19,106 nucleotides of DNA from assembly GCA_017381835.1 (NCBI GenBank), contig JAFOBK010000168.1, positions 1 to 19,106 of the forward strand. The letters are read 5' to 3'. How positions within the stretch are numbered: the stretch's first letter is position 1; every line of letters starts with the position of its first letter. The notes below the pieces were generated by a model. That model had not been told where the DNA came from. It did no database searches and saw nothing but the letters and a program-made list of their open reading frames with translations. A program made the translations under genes and the position numbers. Positions 1 through 7,653 of the stretch are shown here, in pieces. This DNA comes from Oscillospiraceae bacterium. GTDB taxonomy: Bacteria > Bacillota_A > Clostridia > Oscillospirales > Oscillospiraceae.

Positions 1-1587
1 ACTGTCATTATCCCAGCTGGTCTGTCCCAGCACATCCTCAAGCTGTTCCAATGCAGTCAGCAGGATATCCCACAGCTGATTAAGAATCTGCGCATTCCGG
101 TTGTCACCGGCCTGATTCACCTGGCTTGCCAGGTTTTCCAGGCGATCACGCAAGGAAATATCCTCTAAAAATCCATAGAGAGCATTCACCTGCTGGCTGA
201 CATTTTTCGCATTTCCAATGGCGCGGGCCAGTCTCTCCAGCGGTGCCATAGCAACCATTCTGGAATGATTCAACGCTTCTAAGCTCTGCGTATTTTCCTG
301 ACTCCATATGTCAACCAGTCCCTCAGGATGCATCGTCCAGGATTGCAGCCATTTTTTGCCCTCTATACCCCAAAGGATTGCATAATTCTCCAAATCGTCG
401 CAAGCTTCCAGTGTAATCGGCGACAAAGCAGACTTTAGATAGCGCTGCACATCTTTTCTGTCAAATCCGCCCAGTACTACATCTAAGGCCGTAATCACCG
501 TTGCAATTACAGACTTTTCCAAAATATCCTCTGTACCAGCGATATATGTAGGAATGCCGCACATCTGCAGCTGCATCGTTAAGGCATTTTGATAAGACGC
601 TAAATCGGCACAAACCAGAGAGATATCTTTATATCGAGCACCTGCGTGAACAAGTCTGAGAATCTCCTCAGATACAAGTACACATTCGTCATGTATGCTG
701 TCTGCCTGAACTGTACGAAGCCCAGCCACAGGTGTAGCAGGAATTTTTCCCTGAAACAAGGTGCTGCAAAGGGGTTGAAACAGTGCATTCGCAGGTGATA
801 CAGTCCGGATTTCGACTGGAACACCGGCCTGCTTGGCAATCCGCAGAAGCTTACCAACGGTATCCGCCGCTTTCTTAAATGCCAGCTGCCCGGATCCGGG
901 TTTATCACAATGCATGCTAACAATAACGCTGGGAGCATTCCCAATCAAATGGGCAATGACAGATAAGTTCTGTACAGTAAAGTCAGGGAATCCATCAATA
1001 TAGAATACATGGTTCTGGGCAAAATCACAGTCCTGCAATTGTTCAAGGCCCCAGGTCAGCTGATCTCGGGGATCCCGTTTGCCCTGGGCGCAGATGGCAT
1101 CATACGCTTCCAGCAACAATGCCAGTTCTTCCAGTTTCTGCGCAAATGCACCTTCTGTTTGCGAAGATGCTTCCGCCAAATCCGCTGATGTAATACAGCA
1201 GCGCTTAAATTCATCCACAGCATCCACCAGGCTGGATAGAAATTCAGGGTTTGTCTCCAGGGAGGCATATGCCTTCAGCTTACTATGCAGCTGTCGTGCT
1301 GCCGCAGCCATTGCAACCAAACGGCCGCCATTATCCAGGCAATTCTGCATGCCGTAGCCCGCCCAATCACAGATGCGTCTTGTCAATCGTGAAAAGGACA
1401 CAACCTCAGCATATCTGCTGCTGGTATCACCGGCATACGCGCATAATCTGCGCTCCGTATCATGGCTGATCAGTTCAGGAACCAAAAGAATGCGATTCCC
1501 TTTCCGTTCAGCTACATCTTTTGCGAGCATATTCAGAATGTAGTCCCGATTGGCGGTCCAATCTGTACCAAGAACTAAAGTCAGCAT
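1..1587 (-). CDS. addB: ATP-dependent helicase/nuclease subunit B (AddB), N-terminal half, partial at left edge
   Basis: The frame is open from 1587 down to base 1 with no stop (529 codons), so the 3' half lies outside the window. AddB works with AddA in processing double-strand DNA ends for recombination, in the cytoplasm. The N-terminus reads ILLVPELISHDTERRLC then DTSSRYAEVVSFSRL (about residues 34-70), a pattern I recognise from AddB of Clostridia; the body is a divergent helicase-like fold. The start at 1587 is chosen because AAGGGAG lies 8 bases upstream; an in-frame ATG at 1605 has no such site. The nucleotide-binding loop that should follow the first strand reads LGTDWTANRD and has no Gly-Lys-Thr/Ser, so Walker A is absent. 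The C-terminal nuclease and iron-sulfur cysteines cannot be judged here. A weak promoter (TTTATT, 16 bp, TATGAT) lies just upstream, downstream of the ispE terminator. addA probably follows off the left edge (inference). Confidence 0.85.
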   Translation of the reverse strand, partial: MLTLVLGTDWTANRDYILNMLAKDVAERKGNRILLVPELISHDTERRLCAYAGDTSSRYAEVVSFSRLTRRICDWAGYGMQNCLDNGGRLVAMAAAARQLHSKLKAYASLETNPEFLSSLVDAVDEFKRCCITSADLAEASSQTEGAFAQKLEELALLLEAYDAICAQGKRDPRDQLTWGLEQLQDCDFAQNHVFYIDGFPDFTVQNLSVIAHLIGNAPSVIVSMHCDKPGSGQLAFKKAADTVGKLLRIAKQAGVPVEIRTVSPANALFQPLCSTLFQGKIPATPVAGLRTVQADSIHDECVLVSEEILRLVHAGARYKDISLVCADLASYQNALTMQLQMCGIPTYIAGTEDILEKSVIATVITALDVVLGGFDRKDVQRYLKSALSPITLEACDDLENYAILWGIEGKKWLQSWTMHPEGLVDIWSQENTQSLEALNHSRMVAMAPLERLARAIGNAKNVSQQVNALYGFLEDISLRDRLENLASQVNQAGDNRNAQILNQLWDILLTALEQLEDVLGQTSWDNDS

Positions 1588-1654
1588 TCCATTGTCTCCC
1601 TTCATAGTTTTTTTTATCATACCATAGATTCCGTCCAAATAAAAGGGTATGAAA

Positions 1655-1684
1655 ACCGTCTGTGTGAAAAACCACACAGACGGT
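1655..1684 (-). terminator. Rho-independent terminator of ispE
   Basis: A perfect 12-bp inverted repeat (ACCGTCTGTGTG at 1655-1666, CACACAGACGGT at 1673-1684) with a 6-base loop begins six bases after the ispE stop codon. On the minus strand it is followed by a short T run (TTTTC). It separates ispE from addB. Confidence 0.8.
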
Positions 1685-1689
1685 CAAAA

Positions 1690-2547
1690 TTAAATAGGCT
1701 TTGCAATATAGATCTGAGGATAGTTTTCTTTCAGCATGTTGCAGATTACGGCCGCATGCTCAAATTCAGTAACAATACCGAAAACGGCAGAACCGGAACC
1801 GGTCATCTGATAAGCAATGGCACCATAGGTATTGAAAAGAGATTTGATATAATTCAATTCCAGATGGTCGTTTGTCACCACCGGATCGAAGACATTCCAA
1901 ATATTTTCTGCAACCTTCTCCAGATCACCTGCAAGCAAGGCACTTTCCATTGCCTGGTTGTCAGGTCTGCGTGCAATCACAGATTCATCAAGCTTCTTAT
2001 AGAGTTCAGGCGTAGATGCGGAAAAGTCGGGCTTACAAACAACAAAGAAGCAATCCGGTATATCGGGAAGTCTGCGAAGCCGCTCTCCCCTGCCTTCCAC
2101 CATTGCAGTGCCGCAAATCACACAGAAAGGTACATCACTACCCACCTGCGCACCAATTTCGGCCAGTGCCAAAATAGACAACGGATTGCCATAGTGCTTG
2201 TTCAGTGCTCGCAGTACTGCTGCAGCATCCGCACTGCCACCGCCGAGACCTGCCTGAGTAGGAATTCTCTTTTCAATCCGAATTGCCAGACCGGTCGTCT
2301 TCAGGCCTGTTACCTGATAAAAAACTTCCGCTGCCTTCCATGCCAGATTTCTGGAGTCCTCAGGAATGCCTTCCATAGAGCACTGCAGAGACCAGGGTTT
2401 GTCGGTATCCACATCAATTTCTACATCATCACGAATAGAAATTGCCTGCATAACACTCTTCAGGTCATGATATCCATCTTCACGCTTTCCCAAAACGTCC
2501 AGCGTCAAATTAATCTTCGCAAATGCGCCCTCATAAAGTGTAGTCAT
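1690..2547 (-). CDS. ispE: 4-diphosphocytidyl-2-C-methyl-D-erythritol kinase
   Basis: IspE phosphorylates the 2-hydroxyl of CDP-methylerythritol in the MEP (non-mevalonate) route to isoprenoid precursors; it is a cytoplasmic GHMP kinase. The 285-residue product has the family features: AKINLTLDVLGKREDGYHDL at the N-terminus with the catalytic-type Lys11, the glycine-rich ATP loop IPTQAGLGGGSADAA (95-109), Asp138 in GSDVPF, and the C-terminal motif MTGSGSAVFG (248-257). Length matches the family. The start at 2547 has GGGAGG about 12 bases upstream. A longer reading from a TTG at 2613 is rejected because that codon lies inside the -35 box of the gene's own promoter. The gene is a single transcription unit with a terminator right after the stop. 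Confidence 0.95.
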   Translation of the reverse strand: MTTLYEGAFAKINLTLDVLGKREDGYHDLKSVMQAISIRDDVEIDVDTDKPWSLQCSMEGIPEDSRNLAWKAAEVFYQVTGLKTTGLAIRIEKRIPTQAGLGGGSADAAAVLRALNKHYGNPLSILALAEIGAQVGSDVPFCVICGTAMVEGRGERLRRLPDIPDCFFVVCKPDFSASTPELYKKLDESVIARRPDNQAMESALLAGDLEKVAENIWNVFDPVVTNDHLELNYIKSLFNTYGAIAYQMTGSGSAVFGIVTEFEHAAVICNMLKENYPQIYIAKPI

Positions 2548-2584
2548 GTATCTGTCTTTCCTCCCAAAGATATCGTTATTCAGT

Positions 2585-2613
2585 ATTATACTCAATTTTC
2601 TTATGCTTTGCAA
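2585..2613 (-). promoter_or_regulatory. Sigma-A-type promoter for ispE
   Basis: On the minus strand TTGCAA (2613-2608) is followed after exactly 17 bases by a perfect TATAAT (2590-2585), about 38 bases before the ispE start codon. Confidence 0.75.
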
Positions 2614-2698
2614 TCAGCAGTTTTATATTTTGAGAATACAACAATCCGGAATGGATATACTAGGCATGTCCTAATCATATTATTATGGAGGTAACGGA

Positions 2699-2905
2699 AT
2701 GGATACCATTGCTTTGATCCTGTCAATTATCGGTTCGCTGAACTGGGGTTTGGTGAGTCTGTTTAAGTTTGATCTGGTTGCCTGGATTTTTGGCGGTCAA
2801 ACCGCATTCTTAAGCAGAATCATTTATGGACTGGTTGGACTTGCCGGTCTGTGGTGCATCACACTGCTGTTCCGCAAAAACCGGCCATGTGTTGATGGCG
2901 AGTAA
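2699..2905 (+). CDS. DUF378 family small membrane protein
   Basis: This 68-residue protein carries the DUF378 hallmark GSLNWGLVSL near the N-terminus and two hydrophobic segments (about 4-25 and 38-58) with a short loop, ending in a basic tail (FRKNR). It is predicted to sit in the cytoplasmic membrane; no biochemical function is known for the family. The ATG has an excellent site (TATGGAGGTAACGG, GGAGG 6 bases ahead). A TATACT at 2656-2661 could be its -10 element, but no well-spaced -35 is visible. It lies between divergent ispE and convergent downstream gene, so it is probably monocistronic. Family assignment is confident; role unknown. Confidence 0.85.
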   Translation: MDTIALILSIIGSLNWGLVSLFKFDLVAWIFGGQTAFLSRIIYGLVGLAGLWCITLLFRKNRPCVDGE

Positions 2906-2910
2906 AAGAA

Positions 2911-2938
2911 ACGGCAGCACCTCTCAGGATGCTGCCGT
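2911..2938 (-). terminator. Terminator between convergent genes
   Basis: ACGGCAGCA (2911-2919) and TGCTGCCGT (2930-2938) form a perfect 9-bp stem with a 10-base loop, in the gap between the DUF378 stop (2905) and the facing gene's stop (2945). On the minus strand it is followed by TTTCTTTT, so it mainly ends the minus-strand gene. On the plus strand it has no U tract but may still act as a barrier. Confidence 0.7.
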
Positions 2939-2944
2939 AAGCTA

Positions 2945-4174
2945 TTAAGCGACGCGAACAATGCAGGTATAAGTCTTGCCCTTGTAAGTAGCGGACACCT
3001 TGGTCATACCGCCATGGACACCGGTAACGGTACCATCGGCATATGTACAGACATTGGTATCTTCAACGGTCCACTGGGCGTCAGTCACAACATTCTTCTC
3101 TTCATCTACAAGCTGCAGAACAAAGGTGTCACGGACACCGATCGTTACATCGTTTGCCTGGCCCTGGGGATTGTGCAGAGAATAGGTCTTGTTATCATCC
3201 TCTTCTTCGCCGGTGGCTTCAGAAACAGAAGGATCCTCTTCGCCATCCTCAAAAGTGCAGGTAATCAGGCAAGTTGCAATCTGACCATCGTACATACCCT
3301 GAACGACGGTCTCACCATTACCAACTGCGACAACCTTACCATCCTCGATGGTAGCGACTGCAGCATCATCGGTAGACCAAACGATCAGAGCAGGGTCGAT
3401 TTCGCCATCATAGAGCACCCAGCTTTCACCTGCAGAACCAAATGCGATTTCCTTGCGGTTCAGTGCAAGTTTCAGAACCTCAGGCACTTCCTCGGGTACG
3501 GTCACGGTGACATAGCAATCGGTAGTCACATCACCGCAGGTAACGGTAATGACAGCAGTACCTTCGCCAACTGCAGTAATCAGACCGGTTTCATCTACAG
3601 CCGCAACAGCATCATCGCTGGTTACATAGGTAATCTGATCATCGGTATCCGCGGGAACAGGCGCAACAACCAACTGGTAAGCAGCACCCACATCAGCCAA
3701 GGAAACATCCACACGAATATTCAAAGCCTTGCAATCCAGAAGATCCTCAGGTTCCGTTTCAGCATCGGATTCAGGCTCTGCAGAAACATCCTGCTGGCTG
3801 CTACCGAAGAAATTCATACCGTCCAAGCCCTGATAGAGGAAATCATTGGGGATAAAGAAGCGCAGCGCAATATATGCACCTACAGCAAGAATTGCCAGCA
3901 ACAGCAGAACGATCACAATGATCGCGCCCACATTGGATTTCTTCTTTTTCTTTGCAGACGCAAAAGCGGGCTGATTTCTGGGTGCATCAAACGCACCGGC
4001 GCGCTTTTTAACATTGGAAGAAGAAAAACGCCCACCCTTTACCGGGACATAATCAGAAGAAGTTGCAGCAGCGGGAGCGGCTGCATCCTCATCAGGTACA
4101 TAACCGCAAATAGGGCACTTATCCGCATTATCAGGATAAGAAGTACCGCAAATTTCGCAAATAGCTTTGCTCAA
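2945..4174 (-). CDS. Zinc-ribbon, single-pass membrane protein with three bacterial Ig-like (Big_2-type) domains
   Basis: The 409-residue product starts with a four-cysteine zinc ribbon (Cys6-X2-Cys9 and Cys20-X2-Cys23). A low-complexity Ala/Ser/Lys stretch with a KKKKK stop-transfer signal (75-79) and one strongly hydrophobic helix (about 83-107) follow. After an acidic spacer come three Ig-like repeats (about 148-226, 233-308, 335-409). The repeats share W/Y-S-T-D-D-A-V-A, D/G-G-x-V/I-T-A/G-V and a T-V-T-C ending. The topology puts the ribbon inside and the Ig-like domains outside. I chose the TTG at 4174 because AGGAG lies 8 bases before it; an in-frame GTG at 4183 overlaps that site. It is transcribed divergently from a receptor-like kinase over a 140-bp shared promoter region, so a joint envelope-sensing role is plausible but unproven. 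No enzymatic domain is visible. Confidence 0.8.
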   Translation of the reverse strand: MSKAICEICGTSYPDNADKCPICGYVPDEDAAAPAAATSSDYVPVKGGRFSSSNVKKRAGAFDAPRNQPAFASAKKKKKSNVGAIIVIVLLLLAILAVGAYIALRFFIPNDFLYQGLDGMNFFGSSQQDVSAEPESDAETEPEDLLDCKALNIRVDVSLADVGAAYQLVVAPVPADTDDQITYVTSDDAVAAVDETGLITAVGEGTAVITVTCGDVTTDCYVTVTVPEEVPEVLKLALNRKEIAFGSAGESWVLYDGEIDPALIVWSTDDAAVATIEDGKVVAVGNGETVVQGMYDGQIATCLITCTFEDGEEDPSVSEATGEEEDDNKTYSLHNPQGQANDVTIGVRDTFVLQLVDEEKNVVTDAQWTVEDTNVCTYADGTVTGVHGGMTKVSATYKGKTYTCIVRVA

Positions 4175-4215
4175 GATTATCACTCCTATAGTCTTTAATA
4201 AAGTACGCTTTTTTG

Positions 4216-4244
4216 ATTATATCATTAATTCACCAAGAAAACAA
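4216..4244 (-). promoter_or_regulatory. Promoter for the zinc-ribbon/Ig-like membrane protein
   Basis: On the minus strand TTGTTT (4244-4239) and a perfect TATAAT (4221-4216) are separated by exactly 17 bases, 42 bases ahead of the TTG start. Confidence 0.7.
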
Positions 4245-4256
4245 CTATAAAAGCAG

Positions 4257-4285
4257 TTGCTTTTTTTCTTTTTTTCGCTTATTAT
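4257..4285 (+). promoter_or_regulatory. Promoter for the receptor-like kinase
   Basis: TTGCTT (4257-4262), a 17-base T-rich spacer and TATTAT (4280-4285) precede the GTG start by about 30 bases. A small inverted repeat, AAAAGCA-gt-TGCTTTT (4249-4264), overlaps the -35 element and could be a binding site. Only about 12 bp separate the -35 elements of the two divergent promoters. Confidence 0.6.
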
Positions 4286-4314
4286 ATGTTCTGTATATAA
4301 AGGAGGCGATATTT

Positions 4315-7300
4315 GTGTCAGAACCGAAATTGATTTCGCCTATGCTGGATGGATTCGAAATGGGTGCGCCCATTAGTGAACATGACGGTGTTCGCTGCTG
4401 TCCTGCAATGCGTAAAGATTCCGACGACAAGTACATTGTAAAAATCATCTCCGTTCCTGCATCTCAAACAAAATTGGATGCCTTGCTTTTGACCGGTGCC
4501 TATCCCGACAAAACATCGGCATTGACTTATTTTCATGAAGTAGCCAACGGAATTATAGATGAGAAAAAAGTTTTAGATAATTTGGCAAATCTGGAAGGTT
4601 TTGTTTCCTTTAAGGATTGCCAGATTGTTCCCATGGAGGATGGCTCCGGCTTTGATGTTTATCTGCTCAGCGATTATAGAATGACGCTGGAGCGGCAGAA
4701 CAGCAACTTCAGCATGACGCAGCTTTCCGCCGTAAACCTGGGCCTGGATCTGTGCGCAGCTCTTGCTGTTAGCCGTCGCAGCGGCTATATGTGCGTTGAT
4801 CTGAAGCCTTCCAATATTTATATTACCGGCGAGAATGAATATAAAATTGGTGACCTGGGTCTTGTACGGCTGAATTCCTTAAAGTATGAATCTTTGCCGG
4901 ATATGTACCGCAGCTGCTATACCGCTCCTGAGGTTGAGGATGCATATGCACCTCTCAATGACACGATCGATGTATATGCATTGGGTCTGATTTTGTATCA
5001 GATCTACAACGGCGGCCAGCTTCCTTTCAGCGGCAAGGTTGCTCCCAACGAGAAAATGGAAGCTCCCGCTTACGCCGACGAAGAGATTGCTGAAATCATC
5101 CTGAAAGCTTGCGATCCCGATCCTTCTCAGCGTTGGGCTGATCCCGTACAAATGGGCCAGGCTCTTGTCAGCTACATGCAGAAGAACGGTGTCAACGATA
5201 CGCCCATCGTTCCTGTAATTGCGGTGTCTCCTGAAATCGAAGCACCTATTGAAGAAATGGATGTGCAGACTGAGATTACCGAGGTTGCCGAAGATTCTGA
5301 TATTGTAGATGATGCTGCTGAAGAGATTCCCGAAGAAAACGAAAACGATGGTCTCTTTGCAGACATTCTCGCTGTAGAAGAAGCTACTCTCCAGGCTGAT
5401 GAAGATAGCGTCCCTGAAGTCGAAATTTCTGAGGCGCTTGATGATGAAGCCAACGAGCTGTCCTGGGAGAAGCTGATTGAAGAAGCAACCGCAGCAGCCG
5501 GTGATGCCGACAGCGAAGTAGAAACTCAGAGTGAGTTCCAGGAAGAGGAATATGATAATCTTTCCTTCCTTGATGACTTCGATGAGGACACCGCAAAGGT
5601 GCTTGCTGATCTTGATAATTCTGAATTCGACGGTGAGACAGAGGAATTTTCCAATTTCCTTGATCAGATTGATGAACTGGCCGCGCTTCAGGTTCCCGAA
5701 CCCCCAGTCGCACCTGATCCTATTGAAATCAAGATTCCCGATCCTCTGCCTATTGAAGACCCCATCATTGAACATGATGATTCTGATGATCTGGCAGAAG
5801 AAGTTGCTTCCTTTGTGGAAGCTGCAACCGCAGTCACCGCTCCGGTACTTGATGAAGAGCTTCCCGAAGAAGAACTGCCCTACATTCCCAAGAAGAAGCG
5901 CACCGGCCTCATTTGGGGCATCGTTTTGGCGATTCTTCTGTTCCTGTCTGTAGGCGGCTATTTCTTCTACACCCTCTATTATCTGCAGCCTATTCACGCA
6001 TTGAGTGTCAGCGGTTCCGAGGATAAACTGAATGTTCAGGTTACTGCTGATATCGACGAATCCTTGCTGACCATTGTCTGCGCCGATTCCCATGGTAAGA
6101 AGGTTGCTGCTCCTGTTGTAGGTGGCAAAGCAGTCTTCAGCGGTCTGACTCCTGACACTGCATATACGGTCTCCGTTGAGGTGGATGGTTTCCACAAGCT
6201 GACCGGTGCCACTTCTAAAGTCTACTCCACCCCCCTTCAGACCAAGATCATGCAGATGCATGCAATCACCGGTTCTGAAAGCGGCAGTGTGATTCTGAGT
6301 TTTACTGTTGAAGGTCCAGATTCCGAGCAGTGGAATGTAATTTACAACGCAGAAGGCGAAGCTGAACGCATTACGGCATTCCCCTCCCACATGGTGACCC
6401 TGACCGGTCTTACCGTCGATAAGGAATATACCTTCCGCCTGGAACCCGTGGATGACATCTATTTGAGCGGTGAAACTGAACTTACCTATGTGGCAAAGGA
6501 TCTTGTATGTGCTGAGAATCTGCACATTACCGCTTGCGCCGACGGTCAGCTTACTGCCCAGTGGACTACTCCCGAGGGTGCAGAGGTCATCGAATGGAGT
6601 GTCCGCTGCTACAACGAATCCGGTTATGACCAGACCGTTGTTACCGCAGAAAACTCCGTTACCTTCCAGGATGTAGATGACAGCGCAGCTCATACTGTGG
6701 AAGTTACTGCCGCGGATATGAGTGTGAATCAGCGTGTGATTGTTGGCGCAAATTCCGTTACCGTCAGCAATTTTGCAGTAAGTACGAACGATCCCAGCAT
6801 TCTGGCTCTGAGCTGGAATTCCAATCGGGACGTTCCTGCCGGTGGATGGAGCATTCGCTACAGTGCCGACGGAATCAACGCTGCTGAACCGATCATCACT
6901 ACGAATAATGCAGCTGTCGTTCCTGCCGTTCCCGGTGCAAGCTATGTGTTTACCATTCTCGATGGTTCCGGAAATCCCGTTTTGGGTGGACCTTTCACTT
7001 ACGAGTTGACCGATGCGAAGGACTTCGCAGCATACGGAATCACTTCCGAAAACATTACAGCTCGTCTTTGCAAAACCCCAGCTGCTTCCAGCTGGAGCTA
7101 TAAGGATCTGAAGGACGAAGACTATGTGAATGCCTTCTCTGCCGGTGAAAAGGTTTCCATGGTTCTGGCCTTGGCAAAGGCTACCGAAAAGTCTGACGAT
7201 TCTGTCTGCATTACCTTTGCCATTTATGACGAAAATAACAACTTGGTAAGCTTCAGTCATAACTCCCAGACCTGGCAGTCCATGTGGTACCAAAATTACT

Positions 7301-7407
7301 GCGAACTGGATATTTCCGGCATTCCTACTGAGATCGGCACTTATAATGTTGCTATTTATTTCAATGGCGCATTGGCCGGTTCCCAGAAGTTCGAAATCAC
7401 TACTTAA
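4315..7407 (+). CDS. Hanks-type Ser/Thr protein kinase-like receptor with fibronectin-III-like outer domains
   Basis: The start is the GTG at 4315, preceded 8 bases upstream by AAAGGAGG, giving 1030 residues. Residues 1 to about 300 are a protein-kinase fold: Lys43 in KYIVKII, the catalytic loop CVDLKPSN (Asp162, Asn167), DLG (Asp180) in place of DFG, the APE motif (Glu206) and DVYALG (Asp219). The glycine-rich loop is not recognisable and HRD is CVD, so activity is uncertain. Residues about 300-525 are an Asp/Glu/Pro-rich linker. A KKKR stop-transfer signal and one hydrophobic helix (about 532-557) follow. Outside are about four fibronectin-III-like repeats (W-x-V/I-R-Y and L-T-x-D/G-x-x-Y-T-V signatures) and a C-terminal beta-rich domain of roughly 110 residues with no PASTA repeats. 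By architecture it may sense an envelope or extracellular cue. Targets and ligand are unknown. The gene is monocistronic with its own promoter and terminator. Confidence 0.85.
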   Translation: MSEPKLISPMLDGFEMGAPISEHDGVRCCPAMRKDSDDKYIVKIISVPASQTKLDALLLTGAYPDKTSALTYFHEVANGIIDEKKVLDNLANLEGFVSFKDCQIVPMEDGSGFDVYLLSDYRMTLERQNSNFSMTQLSAVNLGLDLCAALAVSRRSGYMCVDLKPSNIYITGENEYKIGDLGLVRLNSLKYESLPDMYRSCYTAPEVEDAYAPLNDTIDVYALGLILYQIYNGGQLPFSGKVAPNEKMEAPAYADEEIAEIILKACDPDPSQRWADPVQMGQALVSYMQKNGVNDTPIVPVIAVSPEIEAPIEEMDVQTEITEVAEDSDIVDDAAEEIPEENENDGLFADILAVEEATLQADEDSVPEVEISEALDDEANELSWEKLIEEATAAAGDADSEVETQSEFQEEEYDNLSFLDDFDEDTAKVLADLDNSEFDGETEEFSNFLDQIDELAALQVPEPPVAPDPIEIKIPDPLPIEDPIIEHDDSDDLAEEVASFVEAATAVTAPVLDEELPEEELPYIPKKKRTGLIWGIVLAILLFLSVGGYFFYTLYYLQPIHALSVSGSEDKLNVQVTADIDESLLTIVCADSHGKKVAAPVVGGKAVFSGLTPDTAYTVSVEVDGFHKLTGATSKVYSTPLQTKIMQMHAITGSESGSVILSFTVEGPDSEQWNVIYNAEGEAERITAFPSHMVTLTGLTVDKEYTFRLEPVDDIYLSGETELTYVAKDLVCAENLHITACADGQLTAQWTTPEGAEVIEWSVRCYNESGYDQTVVTAENSVTFQDVDDSAAHTVEVTAADMSVNQRVIVGANSVTVSNFAVSTNDPSILALSWNSNRDVPAGGWSIRYSADGINAAEPIITTNNAAVVPAVPGASYVFTILDGSGNPVLGGPFTYELTDAKDFAAYGITSENITARLCKTPAASSWSYKDLKDEDYVNAFSAGEKVSMVLALAKATEKSDDSVCITFAIYDENNNLVSFSHNSQTWQSMWYQNYCELDISGIPTEIGTYNVAIYFNGALAGSQKFEITT

Positions 7408-7413
7408 TCAAAA

Positions 7414-7443
7414 TGAGGCAGTCATCACTGCCTCAATTTTTAT
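7414..7443 (+). terminator. Rho-independent terminator of the kinase gene
   Basis: TGAGGCAGT (7414-7422) and ACTGCCTCA (7427-7435) form a perfect 9-bp stem with a 4-base loop, followed by AATTTTTATT. It lies 7 bases after the kinase stop codon and insulates the aromatic operon from upstream transcription. Confidence 0.9.
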
Positions 7444-7456
7444 TGCATATTTATAC

Positions 7457-7485
7457 TTGCCAAACATACTTTATTGTGCTATAGT
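7457..7485 (+). promoter_or_regulatory. Promoter of the aromatic amino acid operon
   Basis: TTGCCA (7457-7462), exactly 17 bases, then TATAGT (7480-7485). A TG one base ahead of the -10 (TGCTATAGT) makes it an extended -10 promoter. The predicted transcript start is near 7492, about 25 bases before the leader peptide ATG. Confidence 0.8.
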
Positions 7486-7516
7486 AAATGAAAGTTAAAG
7501 TATCAGGAGGCCCTTT

Positions 7517-7576
7517 ATGGCTATTCATGTTGCAGCGCAGTTTTACTTTGGCTACTATTACTTTCGAAAAAAGTAA
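7517..7576 (+). CDS. Aromatic leader peptide (19 residues, Phe/Tyr-rich)
   Basis: A short frame with a near-perfect site (AGGAGG at 7505-7510, 6 bases before ATG) encodes MAIHVAAQFYFGYYYFRKK. Seven of eight residues at positions 9-16 are aromatic (3 Phe, 4 Tyr) and none is Trp. The codon run sits where a stalled ribosome would disrupt the 1:2 pairing of the attenuator. The product probably has no function beyond being translated; its translation rate reports charged tRNA-Phe and tRNA-Tyr. The operon behind it makes precisely these amino acids' precursors and tyrosine. Confidence 0.85.
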   Translation: MAIHVAAQFYFGYYYFRKK

Positions 7577-7620
7577 TAGCGTTTTGTGCTGCACAATGTT
7601 TATTTAATTTGATTTTTTGT

Positions 7621-7653
7621 ACCGCACAGAATTGCTCTGTGCGGTAATTTTTT
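7621..7653 (+). terminator. Attenuator terminator hairpin before the DAHP synthase gene
   Basis: ACCGCACAGA (7621-7630), a 5-base loop and TCTGTGCGGT (7636-7645) form a perfect 10-bp stem followed by AATTTTTT. It lies between the leader peptide and the first enzyme gene of the operon, inside the transcription unit, so it must be conditionally bypassed. The ribosome binding site of the next gene (AGGAG at 7654-7658) begins right after the T run. Confidence 0.9.

Noticed and set aside
600..1268. Short minus-strand frames inside the left edge (600-944, 1056-1268)
   Set aside because: They are out of frame with the uninterrupted addB reading frame that covers 1-1587 and encodes recognisable AddB sequence.
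3014..4198. A 394-codon frame antisense to the Ig-like membrane protein, and a 312-codon frame antisense to ispE (1756-2694)
   Set aside because: Both are opposite well-supported genes, show no family motif and run through the terminator or promoter elements of those genes.
4879..7293. An 804-codon open frame antisense to the kinase gene
   Set aside because: It lies wholly within the kinase coding sequence, has no ribosome site or recognisable domain, and is explained by the low use of codons whose complements are stops. The sense frame has clear kinase and FN3 motifs.
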